A stretch of 64,000 nucleotides of DNA from Amycolatopsis sp. 2-15 (GCF_030285625.1 NZ_CP127294.1:7906001-7970000); one strand, 5' to 3'; shown: positions 8,664 through 16,934, counted from the stretch's first letter. The notes: generated from the sequence alone by a model not told the origin. Numbers and translations are program-made.

Positions 8664-9902
8664 CTACCCGCCGGCCAGCCTAGTCGGCTCCGGAACGTCG
8701 AAGACGCCGTGCCGCGTCAGCAGCCCGGCCAGCCACCCCAGCGCCGCCGCCAGCAGGATCGGTGGCAGCAGGTCGAGCCCGCTCAGCTCGACCGCGAGCA
8801 CGACGGCGGTCGCCGGCGCCCGCGAAGCCGCGGCCAGGCACGCGGCCATTCCCGCCGCCGCACCGCCCGCCATGGGCAACGCCGAGCCCACGGTCGCCCC
8901 GACGAACAACGCCGGCCCGATCGTCCCGACCACCCCGCCCGCCCCGACGGTCACTCCCGTCGCGACGACCTTCACCACCGCCAGCACCAGCAACACACTC
9001 AGGCCGCCCGCCGCGGCCCCGGGCTGCCCGACGCCGGCGACACCGGGCACCGCGAGCACGAGCAGCCCGACAGCCACCCCGCCGACCACAGCGCGGACCC
9101 AGCCCGAACAGGCCCAGGCCACGACATCACGAACCCGGCCCGAGACAGCCCGCGTCGAACCGGCCACCAGCCGGCTCTCGCGCTCGATCCGCCGCGAGCC
9201 GGCGAAACCGCGAACCCACGCGGGCCAAGCCGCACCGGCGAACAACGACCACGCCAGCACCACACCGAACAACCCCGCCACCACACCGCCGAACGGAGAC
9301 CCGCCGACCGCGGCATCCGGCAGCCGCAACGGTTCTCCCGGCAGGACAACGCCCGCGAGAGCGCCCGCGGCCGAGCCGATCGCCACCCCGACGAGCTCCA
9401 CCCCGCCGAGGCCCTCGACCAGCACCTCCGCCACGAGCACCACGCCCGCCAGCGGTGCGCCGAACGAAGCCGCCACGCCGCCGGCCACGGCGGCCGCCGC
9501 GACAGGACGCACCGAGGCCGGAGGCAGCCGCACCGCGCGGGCCAACGCGGAGCCCAGCGCGGCCGAGATGTGGACGACCGGACCCTCCGCGCCACCCGAA
9601 CCGCCGGAGCCGAGCATCATGCCGGACGCCAGCGCCTTGGCACCCGCGACGCGTCCGCACAGGGGCGAACCCGCGAATGCCTGGCGCACCTGGGGAATCC
9701 CGCCACCACCGGCGTCCGGCACGAAGCGCACCATCGCGACGCACAGCAGCGCGCCCACGACCGGCGCGAGCACGACGACGGCGGGCGGCGCACCGGCCAC
9801 CAGCGACCGGAGCGCACCCACCGTCTGTCCGAACGCGACAGCCGCGATCCCGGCGACCGCGCCGGCCAGGGCAGCCGCGAGGAGCAGCGGGCCCGAGCGC
9901 AC
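8664..9902 (-). CDS. ClC-family chloride channel / chloride-proton antiporter
   Basis: A 412-residue, highly hydrophobic membrane protein of the ClC family. GGGGIPQV near residue 65 corresponds to the GSGIP selectivity motif. GSGGSGGAEGPVV near 100 corresponds to GREGP with the gating Glu (E106) retained and Arg replaced by Ala. GAGGVVGTIGPALFVGATVG near 325 corresponds to the GxFxP region. There are no C-terminal CBS domains, as in most bacterial members. The GTG start lies three bases after the NTF2-like stop codon with no clear ribosome site, so translation is probably coupled. Its link to a beta-oxidation cassette is unexplained. Confidence 0.8.
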   Translation of the reverse strand: MRSGPLLLAAALAGAVAGIAAVAFGQTVGALRSLVAGAPPAVVVLAPVVGALLCVAMVRFVPDAGGGGIPQVRQAFAGSPLCGRVAGAKALASGMMLGSGGSGGAEGPVVHISAALGSALARAVRLPPASVRPVAAAAVAGGVAASFGAPLAGVVLVAEVLVEGLGGVELVGVAIGSAAGALAGVVLPGEPLRLPDAAVGGSPFGGVVAGLFGVVLAWSLFAGAAWPAWVRGFAGSRRIERESRLVAGSTRAVSGRVRDVVAWACSGWVRAVVGGVAVGLLVLAVPGVAGVGQPGAAAGGLSVLLVLAVVKVVATGVTVGAGGVVGTIGPALFVGATVGSALPMAGGAAAGMAACLAAASRAPATAVVLAVELSGLDLLPPILLAAALGWLAGLLTRHGVFDVPEPTRLAGG

Positions 9903-9905
9903 GCG

Positions 9906-10310
9906 TCAGGCCGCGTTCAGACGCTGGTGCAGCTCGTACGAAGCCCGCTCGACGTGGTTGTGCACCAGCTTGCCGCCCGCGATCTCCCACACGGCGGTGC
10001 CGCTGAAGGAGATGGGGCGACCGTCCGGTTCGGACCCGAGCACGCCGTTGTTGCGCCCGTGCACGTTCCACCGCGAGGCGACGCGGCTGCCGTCGTGATT
10101 CTGGAACGTTTCGACGATCTCCAGCTCCAGGTCGTGCACCTGCTCGAGGAACGCGCGGATCCACGCCTTGAAGTTCTCGCGGCCCTCGATGCGCACGCCC
10201 GCGTTCGTGATCACGAAGTCCTCGACCACGAAGTCGTCGGCCGCGTCCGCGTTGTGCGCGTTCCAGACCTCGTTCCAGAACGATTCGACCAGCTCCGCCG
10301 AGTTCGGCAC
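9906..10310 (-). CDS. SnoaL/NTF2-like protein
   Basis: A 134-residue protein with the NTF2/SnoaL alpha+beta barrel pattern: LVESFWNEVWNAHNADAADDF, then EGRENFKAWIRAFLEQVHDLELEI, FQNHDGSRVASRWNVHG and GTAVWEIAGGKLVHNHVE. Such proteins are small cyclases, isomerases or hydrolases, or bind polar aromatic ligands. The start is set at GTG 10310 because GGGAGG sits five bases upstream; the in-frame ATGs further upstream lack a site. It follows the acyl-CoA dehydrogenase by 94 bp and leads directly into the ClC gene. Confidence 0.8.
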   Translation of the reverse strand: MPNSAELVESFWNEVWNAHNADAADDFVVEDFVITNAGVRIEGRENFKAWIRAFLEQVHDLELEIVETFQNHDGSRVASRWNVHGRNNGVLGSEPDGRPISFSGTAVWEIAGGKLVHNHVERASYELHQRLNAA

Positions 10311-10329
10311 GGTTACCTCCCGAGTCATG

Positions 10330-10347
10330 TTTGACATTGCTGTCAAA
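10330..10347. promoter_or_regulatory. Palindrome between acyl-CoA dehydrogenase and NTF2-like genes
   Basis: TTTGACA-TTGC-TGTCAAA is a perfect 7-bp inverted repeat placed 20 bp before the NTF2-like start. On the minus strand it contains a TTGACA -35-like hexamer. It is a candidate operator that lets the NTF2-ClC(-TetR) part be controlled separately from the upstream beta-oxidation genes. It differs from the ACCGATCGGT motif, so another regulator is implied, possibly the TetR at 8072. Confidence 0.45.
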
Positions 10348-10404
10348 GATACCTCCGAGACGGCCGCACCGGTCCTCTTTGCGAGCAGCACCACACCCCC
10401 GTGG

Positions 10405-11562
10405 CTAACCGGCGAACGCGTCGTCGAACCGGTAGCCCTCCAGCAGTTCGCGCGCGGCGACCAGGTACTGGATGGTCGGAGTGCCCTCCTCCAGCCAGTT
10501 GAGGCGCGCGTCGCGATACAGCCGCTCGATCGGGTACTTGCGCGTGTACCCGATGCCGCCGTGTACCAGCAGCGCCCGGTCGGTCACGCGCCCGACAGCC
10601 TCCAGCCCGAACTGCTTCAGCAGCGACGACTCGGCCGGGATCCGCTTGCCGGCGTCCCACTTGGCCGCGGCGTCGGCCAGCATGCCGCGCAGCGCATACA
10701 CGTCCGCGGCCATCTCCGCGAGGTAGCGCTGGATCGCCTGCCGCGACGCGATCGGCTTGCCGAACGTCACCCGTTCCTGCGAGTACTTCACCGAGAGCTC
10801 CAGCGCACGCGTCGCCGTGCCGAGCGAAGAGGCCGCGATGAACACCCGGCTGACCTCCAGGGCCCGCTCCAGATGCGCGCCACCCTCGCCCTCCGCCCCG
10901 ACCAGCGATGACGCCGGCACCCGCACGTCGGTGAACGTCAGCTCACCGTGCTCGGCACCCTTGCAGCCCATGGTCTCCGGCAGCGGCGCGATGGTGAACC
11001 CCGGCGCGTCCCGCGGCACGATCAGCGCGGAAACGTCCACATCGGACGTCTTCGCGAACACCAGGAAGTGCGACGCGATGTCGGAGTTGGTGATGAGCCA
11101 CTTGCGCCCGTTCAGCACGTACTCGTCACCTTCGCGGCGAGCCACAGTGGACAGGTCGGCACCGGTGCCGTTGCCGGGTTCGGTGAGCGCGAAGGCCAAG
11201 GACTTCTCCCCCGTCGCCGCGCCCGGCAGGATCTCGTTCTTCTGCGCGGTGTTCCCGATCTCCGACAACGCGTGGGCGAACGAGTTGTGGACGTGCACGA
11301 TCGCCCGGATCCCGCCCTGGATCTTGGCGAACTCGGCGAGGATCGGCAGGTACTGCGCGATCGACAGTCCCGAGCCGCCGTACTCGCGCGGCACGATCAG
11401 CCCGAACGCACCGCACGCGCGCAGCGCCGGCAGCACCACGTCGTACGGGATTTTCTCCGTGTCCTCGATCTGGTGCTCCAGCGGGTCGAGCTCGTCCCAG
11501 ATCGTCGCGAAGACGGCGTCACGCAGCTTGCGGTAGTCGTCGGCGGGCAGGCCAGTGCTCAT
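10405..11562 (-). CDS. acyl-CoA dehydrogenase family protein
   Basis: A 385-residue FAD-dependent acyl-CoA dehydrogenase. Visible are the flavin-binding FALTEPGNGTGADLS (related to ALTEPxAGSD), KWLITN, GCKGAEHGELTFTDVRVP, QERVTFGKPIASRQAIQ and the C-terminal RDARLNWLEEGTPTIQ. In the last of these the EGT Glu is the usual catalytic base. It would form the 2,3-double bond of an acyl-CoA. It sits 36 bp downstream of the SDR gene in a ligase/dehydrogenase/SDR/thiolase set, which implies degradation of a non-standard acyl chain such as a terpenoid, steroid side chain or aromatic acid. The chain is unidentified. Confidence 0.9.
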   Translation of the reverse strand: MSTGLPADDYRKLRDAVFATIWDELDPLEHQIEDTEKIPYDVVLPALRACGAFGLIVPREYGGSGLSIAQYLPILAEFAKIQGGIRAIVHVHNSFAHALSEIGNTAQKNEILPGAATGEKSLAFALTEPGNGTGADLSTVARREGDEYVLNGRKWLITNSDIASHFLVFAKTSDVDVSALIVPRDAPGFTIAPLPETMGCKGAEHGELTFTDVRVPASSLVGAEGEGGAHLERALEVSRVFIAASSLGTATRALELSVKYSQERVTFGKPIASRQAIQRYLAEMAADVYALRGMLADAAAKWDAGKRIPAESSLLKQFGLEAVGRVTDRALLVHGGIGYTRKYPIERLYRDARLNWLEEGTPTIQYLVAARELLEGYRFDDAFAG

Positions 11563-11598
11563 CGGTTCCTCCGTGTGGTTCGGTTCAAAGCCGGTGTT

Positions 11599-12345
11599 TC
11601 ACAACGTCCAGCCGCCGTCGGCGGCGAGGACCGCGCCCGTGCAGAACGTGGCGTCCTCGGCGAGGAACACCGCGGCGCGGGCGATCTCCTCGACGGTGCC
11701 GAAGCGCCCGAGCACGGTGGCGTCGGCGATCTTCTGCCGCGCACCCTCGGGGATCGCGGCTGTCATGTCGGTCTCGACGAACCCGGGCGCCAGCACGTTC
11801 ACGCGCACCCCTTGCGGCGCAAGCTCTTTCGCGAGCGACCGGGCGAAACCCACCGCTGCGGCCTTCACGCTCGCGTACGCGGTGTCGCCGGGGAAGCCGA
11901 CCGTTCCGACGGCGGACCCGACGAGCACGACGCTGGGATTCACCCCCTCGGCCAGCCAAGGGATCGCCGCGCGCACCAACGCGGCCGTGCTGCGCAGGTT
12001 CTCCTCGATCACCCGCCACCAGTCGCCGGGATCGGCGCGCACGAGCTTGCCGCCCTGCCACACCGCGGCGTTCAGCACGAGCGAGTCGAGCCTGCCCCAG
12101 TGCCCGGCGACCTGCTCGACGAGAGCTTCGGCCGTGTCGGGCGCGGCGAGATCGAACGCCACCGGCAGCACCCGGCCGGGCGCGTCCGCGGCCAGCTTCC
12201 CGACGAGCTCCCCGCCGGAGCGGTAGGTGCCCGCGACCCGCAATCCCCGGTCGAGCAGTTGCCGCGCGATCCCGGCGCCGATACCCCGCGAAGCACCGGT
12301 GACCAGCGCGACTCGGCCATTCGTGCCGACTTCTTCTGCATTCAT
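11599..12345 (-). CDS. SDR-family oxidoreductase (3-hydroxyacyl-CoA dehydrogenase / FabG-like)
   Basis: A 248-residue classical short-chain dehydrogenase: the cofactor motif TGASRGIGAG is near residue 17, NAAVW follows the fourth strand, and the catalytic YASVK is near 155. The C terminus FCTGAVLAADGGWTL is typical of FabG-like enzymes. In this cassette it would oxidise the 3-hydroxyacyl-CoA intermediate. Its ATG lies six bases after the -10-like TACAAT (12357-12352), so the transcript may be leaderless. A TetR-type operator covers that promoter at 12355-12372. Confidence 0.9.
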   Translation of the reverse strand: MNAEEVGTNGRVALVTGASRGIGAGIARQLLDRGLRVAGTYRSGGELVGKLAADAPGRVLPVAFDLAAPDTAEALVEQVAGHWGRLDSLVLNAAVWQGGKLVRADPGDWWRVIEENLRSTAALVRAAIPWLAEGVNPSVVLVGSAVGTVGFPGDTAYASVKAAAVGFARSLAKELAPQGVRVNVLAPGFVETDMTAAIPEGARQKIADATVLGRFGTVEEIARAAVFLAEDATFCTGAVLAADGGWTL

Positions 12346-12351
12346 GGAATA

Positions 12352-12372
12352 ATTGTACCGATCGGTCAGTAC
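12352..12372 (-). promoter_or_regulatory. TetR-type operator and -10 element of the SDR gene
   Basis: GTACCGATCGGTCAGTAC (12355-12372) matches the operator at 5677-5694 except at one position. It overlaps TACAAT (minus strand, 12357-12352), whose spacing to the ATG at 12345 fits a leaderless transcript. Repressor binding here would separate SDR and acyl-CoA dehydrogenase expression from read-through of the upstream thiolase gene. Confidence 0.6.
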
Positions 12373-12390
12373 GGATAATTGTGACGAATG

Positions 12391-13569
12391 TCAGAGCCGT
12401 TCGACGATCGTGGCGTTGGCCATGCCGCCCCATTCGCACATCGTCTGCAGCCCGAACCGGGCGCCGCGGTGTTCCAGCGCGCCGACGAGCGTGGTCAGGA
12501 TCCGGGCCCCGCTCGCGCCCAACGGGTGGCCGAGCGCGATCGCTCCCCCGTGGACGTTGAGCCGCTCGGCTTCCACCTTGGTCTCACGCTGCCAGGCCAG
12601 GGACACCGGCGCGAACGCCTCGTTGACCTCGAACAAGTCGATGTCGTCGACGGTCAGCCCGGCCCGCGCGAGCACGGCGCGCGTGGCGGGCACGACACCC
12701 ATGAGCATGAGGATCGGGTCGTCGCCGACCACGGCCGTCGTGTGGATCCGGGCGCGCGGGGTCAGCCCCAGCGCCGCGGCCTTGGCCGCACTCATCAGCA
12801 GCACCCCGGCCGCGCCGTCGGAGAGCGGCGACGAATTGCCCGGCGTGATCTTCCAGCCGATCTCCGGGAATCGGCGCGCGGCGGCTTCGTCCACGAAAGA
12901 CGGCCGGAGCCCGGCCAGACCGTCCGCTGTGGTCGACGGACGGACGGTCTCGTCGACCGTGAGCTCCGGCGCCTCGGCGACCGTCACCAGGTCGGCCGCG
13001 AAGAGCGACTGCGACTCGGCCGCCCGGCGATGGGATTCCACGGCGAAGGCGTCGAGCTCGTCCCGGCTCAGCCCCCACCGCGCGCAGATCAGCTCGGCGG
13101 AAATCCCCTGGCCCACGAGTCCGCCGGGGAACCGCTCGGCCACGCGCGAGCCGAGGTGGTCGGCGCCCTGGACGTCCGAGTGCATGGACACGCGCGACAT
13201 CGACTCCACCCCGCAGGCGATCACGACGTCGGCCGCGCCGGCCTGGATCGCGTGCGCGGCGAAGTGCACCGCCTGCTGACTCGAACCGCACTGGCGGTCG
13301 ACCGTGGTCGCCGGCACCGACAACGGGAACCCGGCGGCGAGCACAGCGCTGCGAGCCGGGTTCACGGCCTGCTCCCCCGCCTTGGTCACGCAGCCGGCGA
13401 TCACGTCGTCGACGAGCGCGGGGTCCAGGTCGTTGCGCGCGACAAGGCCGGCGAGGACGTCGGCCAGCAGGTGCACGGGGTGCACCTGCGAGAGCGCGCC
13501 GCCCGGCTTCCCCTTGCCGACGGGGGTGCGCAGCACGTCGACGACCACCGCGTCGCGTGGTGAAGCCAT
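12391..13569 (-). CDS. thiolase-family acetyl-CoA acyltransferase
   Basis: A 392-residue thiolase. The nucleophilic Cys lies in DRQCGSSQQAVHFAAHA near residue 90. The C-terminal domain has FEVNEAFAPVSLAWQ, the catalytic-His segment GGAIALGHPLGASGAR and a second Cys in LQTMCEWGGMANA. It would cleave a 3-oxoacyl-CoA, as expected for beta-oxidation. The start is ATG 13569, with GGGAGG seven bases upstream. Its promoter holds a TetR-type operator at 13616-13633, and it is followed by SDR and acyl-CoA dehydrogenase genes on the same strand. Confidence 0.9.
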   Translation of the reverse strand: MASPRDAVVVDVLRTPVGKGKPGGALSQVHPVHLLADVLAGLVARNDLDPALVDDVIAGCVTKAGEQAVNPARSAVLAAGFPLSVPATTVDRQCGSSQQAVHFAAHAIQAGAADVVIACGVESMSRVSMHSDVQGADHLGSRVAERFPGGLVGQGISAELICARWGLSRDELDAFAVESHRRAAESQSLFAADLVTVAEAPELTVDETVRPSTTADGLAGLRPSFVDEAAARRFPEIGWKITPGNSSPLSDGAAGVLLMSAAKAAALGLTPRARIHTTAVVGDDPILMLMGVVPATRAVLARAGLTVDDIDLFEVNEAFAPVSLAWQRETKVEAERLNVHGGAIALGHPLGASGARILTTLVGALEHRGARFGLQTMCEWGGMANATIVERL

Positions 13570-13606
13570 GGGTCCTCCCGGGTTTCCGGCGTTGGAATCA
13601 CCGAGG

Positions 13607-13635
13607 ACGATACCTGTATGGACCGGTCGGTACAA
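13607..13635 (-). promoter_or_regulatory. Thiolase promoter with operator in the spacer
   Basis: On the minus strand TTGTAC (13635-13630) and TATCGT (13612-13607) are 17 bp apart. GTATGGACCGGTCGGTAC (13616-13633) fills the spacer. The architecture is the same as at the MHS promoter 8 kb away, which supports one shared repressor. Confidence 0.6.
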
Positions 13636-13712
13636 GTAATCTGGCACACGACGGCCCGCGACCGGAATTCGATCGGGAAACGCGAGCCGAAGGCAGACCG
13701 AAGGCGCTCCGG

Positions 13713-14291
13713 TCAGGCGCGGATGCCCTCGATCAACGCGTCGAGGAACATGTCGGCGACCTCGTCGGGCGTCAGCTCACCGTCGGGCTCGTACCAGAGG
13801 TAGGTGTAGTTGAGCATGCCGAGGATCCCCTTCACGAGCAGGCGCGGGGTCTGGCGCAGCACCTTGGCGCGCACGCCGTTGTCCAGCGCCTGGCGCCAGT
13901 AACCCTCGTAGCGCTCGCGCGCGGTGATCACGTGGTCGCGCCACTCGCCGGTCAGCGCCGTGTACTCGCGGAAGAACACGGCCCACTCCGCGCGGTGCTC
14001 GGCAATGTTGCGCAGCAACCCGCGAGCCATGCGCCGCACCAGTTCTTCGGCACCGAGGTCCTCGTCGAGCAGCTGCTCGGCGTAGGCGTTCATGGAGTCG
14101 ACCTGCTCTTTGCTGATCGAGTAGAGCACGGCCTCTTTGCTGCCGATGTAGTGGTACAGCGCGCCCCGCCCGAGGCCGGCGGCGGTGCCGAGCTCGGCGA
14201 TCCCGGTGCCGTGGTAACCGTTGCGCGCGAACAGCTCGGCCGCGATGCCGATCACGCGCGCCCGGTTCGCCTCGAATCCCGTCACCGTCAT
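13713..14291 (-). CDS. TetR-family regulator of the acyl-CoA cassette (probable)
   Basis: A 192-residue TetR protein. The DNA-binding domain is RARVIGIAAELFARNGYHGTG, then LGTAAGLGRGALYHYIGSKE. The C-terminal domain resembles KstR2/FadR-type TetR regulators of acyl-CoA catabolism (WAVFFREYTALTGEW, LLVKGILGMLNYTYLWY). The start at ATG 14291 fits the domain boundary; GTG 14312 is an alternative. It sits between the thiolase and DsbA-like genes with ACCGATCGGT-type palindromes around it. I infer that it is the repressor for those sites and that an acyl-CoA or ligase product is the inducer. Confidence 0.85.
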   Translation of the reverse strand: MTVTGFEANRARVIGIAAELFARNGYHGTGIAELGTAAGLGRGALYHYIGSKEAVLYSISKEQVDSMNAYAEQLLDEDLGAEELVRRMARGLLRNIAEHRAEWAVFFREYTALTGEWRDHVITARERYEGYWRQALDNGVRAKVLRQTPRLLVKGILGMLNYTYLWYEPDGELTPDEVADMFLDALIEGIRA

Positions 14292-14319
14292 CTCGCCGAC
14301 GCCCGCCTTCACCCCTCGT

Positions 14320-14333
14320 GGACCGAACGATCC
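14320..14333. promoter_or_regulatory. Candidate operator upstream of TetR gene
   Basis: GGACCGAACGATCC is a near-palindrome related to the ACCGAYCGGT motif, 28 bp upstream of the TetR start at 14291. It is consistent with autoregulation, but it is weaker than the other sites. Confidence 0.4.
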
Positions 14334-14409
14334 AAGGATATCCGCCGATGGCCCCACCCCGGCACCAGGGCGAGGTCCCCGCACGTCGGACGACCGCGCG
14401 GCCGGGGCC

Positions 14410-15138
14410 TCACTTCTTCTGCCGGCGGCTCCCGCCGTGCCAGTCTTCCTGCTTGCCGGCTTCGTCCGCGCTGACGCCGAACGCCGGCAGCTGCGGCCGC
14501 TCACGCAGGCTGCGCTTGAGCTCGGCGAAACCCGGGAAGCGCGACAGCGCCACGACGTGGTCCCACAGCTCCACCGCCTCGTCGTCGCCGGGCAGCCGGC
14601 TGATCACCGGCCCGAACAGCGCGGTGCCGCGCGGCGGCTCGAAGTGCAGGATCGGCGTGCCGACGTCCTTGCCCGTCAGCGTCAGGGCGACGTCGGTCTC
14701 CGCCTGGATCACGGCGTCCCAGGTGTCGTCCTCGAGCGCGTCGGCGTACTCGTGCGGAAGGCCGCAGGCGTCGAGTGCCGTGGTCGCGAGGTCACGCACG
14801 CCGCGGTGCACCGCCGCGGCCGTGCCACCGGGGACGGCGTCCTGCTCGAAGGTCTCCTGCCCCAGCTTCTCGTAGAACGCGCCGATCGGCTCGGGTCCGT
14901 GGTCACGGCGGATCCGCGCGGCCACGCGCAGCAGCTTCAGCCCCGATGTGTGCGACTCCTCGTACTCCGGCGGGAAGTGCGCCGCGTAGTCGATGTGCGA
15001 GTTGAGCAGGCGCAAGGAGATGAACCGCCACTCGACGTCGTACTGCTTCAGCCGCGCGACGGTGCGCACCCACTTGCTCGTCATCCAGGCGAAGGGGCAG
15101 ACGGGGTCGAAGTAGAAGTGCAGATCAGGCTCGCTCAT
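14410..15138 (-). CDS. DsbA-family protein, mycothiol-dependent nitroreductase Rv2466c-like
   Basis: A 242-residue thioredoxin-fold protein with a helical insert. The N-terminal FYFDPVCPFAWMTSKW and the later DVGTPILHF (cis-Pro) and FGPVISRLPGDDEA segments match the Rv2466c family. That family uses mycothiol and has a CPWC active site. Here the motif is C-P-F-A, so the resolving Cys is replaced by Ala and only a monothiol or non-redox mechanism is possible. There is no signal peptide. It is divergent from the acyl-CoA ligase across TetR-type operators, so it probably belongs to the same pathway, perhaps as an isomerase or transferase. Confidence 0.8.
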   Translation of the reverse strand: MSEPDLHFYFDPVCPFAWMTSKWVRTVARLKQYDVEWRFISLRLLNSHIDYAAHFPPEYEESHTSGLKLLRVAARIRRDHGPEPIGAFYEKLGQETFEQDAVPGGTAAAVHRGVRDLATTALDACGLPHEYADALEDDTWDAVIQAETDVALTLTGKDVGTPILHFEPPRGTALFGPVISRLPGDDEAVELWDHVVALSRFPGFAELKRSLRERPQLPAFGVSADEAGKQEDWHGGSRRQKK

Positions 15139-15161
15139 GAGGTGAGCGTACCCAACGACCC

Positions 15162-15190
15162 TTGTTTATACCGATCGGTACAAGCATAAT
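15162..15190 (+). promoter_or_regulatory. Acyl-CoA ligase promoter with operator
   Basis: TTGTTT (15162-15167) and CATAAT (15185-15190) are spaced 17 bp towards the ligase. The perfect 12-bp palindrome TACCGATCGGTA (15169-15180) sits in the spacer. On the minus strand TTGTAC (15183-15178) could serve as a -35 element for the divergent DsbA-like gene. Confidence 0.55.
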
Positions 15191-15212
15191 TGCCAACCAG
15201 GAGAAGTGCTCA

Positions 15213-15224
15213 GACCGATCGGTC
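15213..15224. promoter_or_regulatory. Second TetR-type operator between DsbA-like and ligase genes
   Basis: GACCGATCGGTC is a perfect 12-bp palindrome, 44 bp centre to centre from TACCGATCGGTA at 15169-15180 and inside the ligase leader. The pair of sites could allow cooperative repression of the divergent promoters. Confidence 0.55.
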
Positions 15225-15259
15225 CAACGACCGGGCTCGGCGAAGGAGGTTGGGCGACG

Positions 15260-16882
15260 ATGCTCGACGGGACAGCCATGGCAACCCCCGGCGAAGACGG
15301 CCTGGTGCGCCGGCCGGTCTGCGCGCGGGTCACGATCGCGGAGCTCTACGATCGGGCCTACCACCAGTTCGGCTCGCGCATCGCCGTGCGCGACGGCGAC
15401 ACCGCGCTCACCTACCGCGAGCTCGGCGACCGGGTTCACCGCGTCGTCGGCGGTCTCACCGCGCTGGGCTTGCGCCGAGGTGACCGGGGTGTGCTCTTGG
15501 TGGCGAACGGACTCGAGTTCTTCGAATCCGAACACGCCCTGTTCGCGAGCGGACTCGTGCGCACCGCGCTCAGCACGCGCCTGCACGTGCGCGAAGTCGG
15601 CCACATTCTCAACGACTGCGCCGCGTCCGTGGTGTTCGCCGATGCCGCGTGGGCCGAGCAGCTCGCCGGGATCCGCGCGGAGCTCCCCCACCTCCGGTTC
15701 ATCGTCACGGTCGCCGGCGGCCCGGGCGACACGACCCTGGACGAACTGCGCGCAGCCGAACCCGCACGACCGGTGAAGCCCGACGCCGGCGACCCCGCCG
15801 CGATCCTCTACACGAGCGGCACGACCGGCCTGCCCAAGGGCGCCACGCTCAGCCACGCCGCCTGGGCGGCCATGGTGCGCAACGAACTCCTCGAACTGCC
15901 CCCGGCGGCCGACGACGATCTCGTGCTGCACGTCGCGCCGCTGAGCCACCTGAGCGGATATGTGGCGCCGGCGTACTTCGTGCGCGGCGCGACCCACCTC
16001 ACGTGCGCCAAGTTCGACCCCGCGGTGGTGCTGGACCTGATCGAATCCCACCACGTGACGGTCCTCCCGATGGTGCCGACGATGCTGAACCTGCTTGTCC
16101 TCGCCGCCGAGCAACGGCCCGGGGACTATTCCTCGCTGCACACCGTGGTGTACGCCGGTTCGCCGATCGCCCCCGACCGGCTCGCCCGCGCCCGCGCGGT
16201 GTTCGGCGACGTGTTCGTGCAGTTCTACGGGCTGAGCGAGCTGCCGATCCCGATCGCGTGCCTCTCGGCGCGCCACCACGCGTTCGACCCGGGAGCCGGC
16301 ATCCCACCGCGGCTGGCGTCGGCGGGCCGGGTCAGCCCGTTCGTGGAGGTCAAGCTCGTCGACGACACCGGCGCCGAGGTCGGCCCCGGCGAGATCGGCG
16401 AGATCACCGTGCGCGGCGACCAGACGATGATGGGCTACTGGCACCGGCCCGACGCGACGGCCGCGATCCTCGGACCCGACGGCTGGGCCGGCACCGGCGA
16501 CCTCGGCCGGTTCGACGACGAGGGGTACCTGTACCTGGTGGACCGCAAGAAGGACATGGTGGTCACCGGCGGGTTCAACGTCTATCCGACGGAGGTCGAG
16601 AACGTCGTGTCGACCGTCGCGGGGGTCTCGGAGGTCGCCGTGGTCGGCGTCCCCGACGAGACGTGGGGCGAGGCGTTGAAGGCGATCGTGGTGATGCGCA
16701 CCGGGTTCACCGTGACGGCCGACGAAGTGATCGCCGTGTGCGCGGCACACCTGGCCGGCTACAAGAAGCCGCGCTCGGTCGAGTTCGTCGACGAGCTGCC
16801 CAAGACCGGCTCGGGCAAGATCATGCGGCGGCGTCTCAGGGACCGCTACTGGGCGGACAGCGCCCGCAAGGTCGGCGGCTGA
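15260..16882 (+). CDS. AMP-binding acyl-CoA ligase (FadD-like)
   Basis: A 540-residue ATP-dependent carboxylate-CoA ligase of the ANL superfamily. The P-loop is AILYTSGTTGLPKGATLSH near residue 190, then FYGLSELP, WAGTGDLGRFDDEGYLYLVDRKKDM (hinge and motor region) and the catalytic Lys in LPKTGSGKIMRRRL at the end. It would activate the entry substrate of the cassette. The ATG at 15260 is chosen because AAGGAGGT ends nine bases upstream; the upstream in-frame start at 15206 falls before the operator at 15213. It ends at a strong terminator. Confidence 0.9.
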   Translation: MLDGTAMATPGEDGLVRRPVCARVTIAELYDRAYHQFGSRIAVRDGDTALTYRELGDRVHRVVGGLTALGLRRGDRGVLLVANGLEFFESEHALFASGLVRTALSTRLHVREVGHILNDCAASVVFADAAWAEQLAGIRAELPHLRFIVTVAGGPGDTTLDELRAAEPARPVKPDAGDPAAILYTSGTTGLPKGATLSHAAWAAMVRNELLELPPAADDDLVLHVAPLSHLSGYVAPAYFVRGATHLTCAKFDPAVVLDLIESHHVTVLPMVPTMLNLLVLAAEQRPGDYSSLHTVVYAGSPIAPDRLARARAVFGDVFVQFYGLSELPIPIACLSARHHAFDPGAGIPPRLASAGRVSPFVEVKLVDDTGAEVGPGEIGEITVRGDQTMMGYWHRPDATAAILGPDGWAGTGDLGRFDDEGYLYLVDRKKDMVVTGGFNVYPTEVENVVSTVAGVSEVAVVGVPDETWGEALKAIVVMRTGFTVTADEVIAVCAAHLAGYKKPRSVEFVDELPKTGSGKIMRRRLRDRYWADSARKVGG

Positions 16883-16934
16883 CCAGGTGGACGGCGTGGC
16901 GCGCCCACGCCGTCCACACCGGACAGTCCACGAC

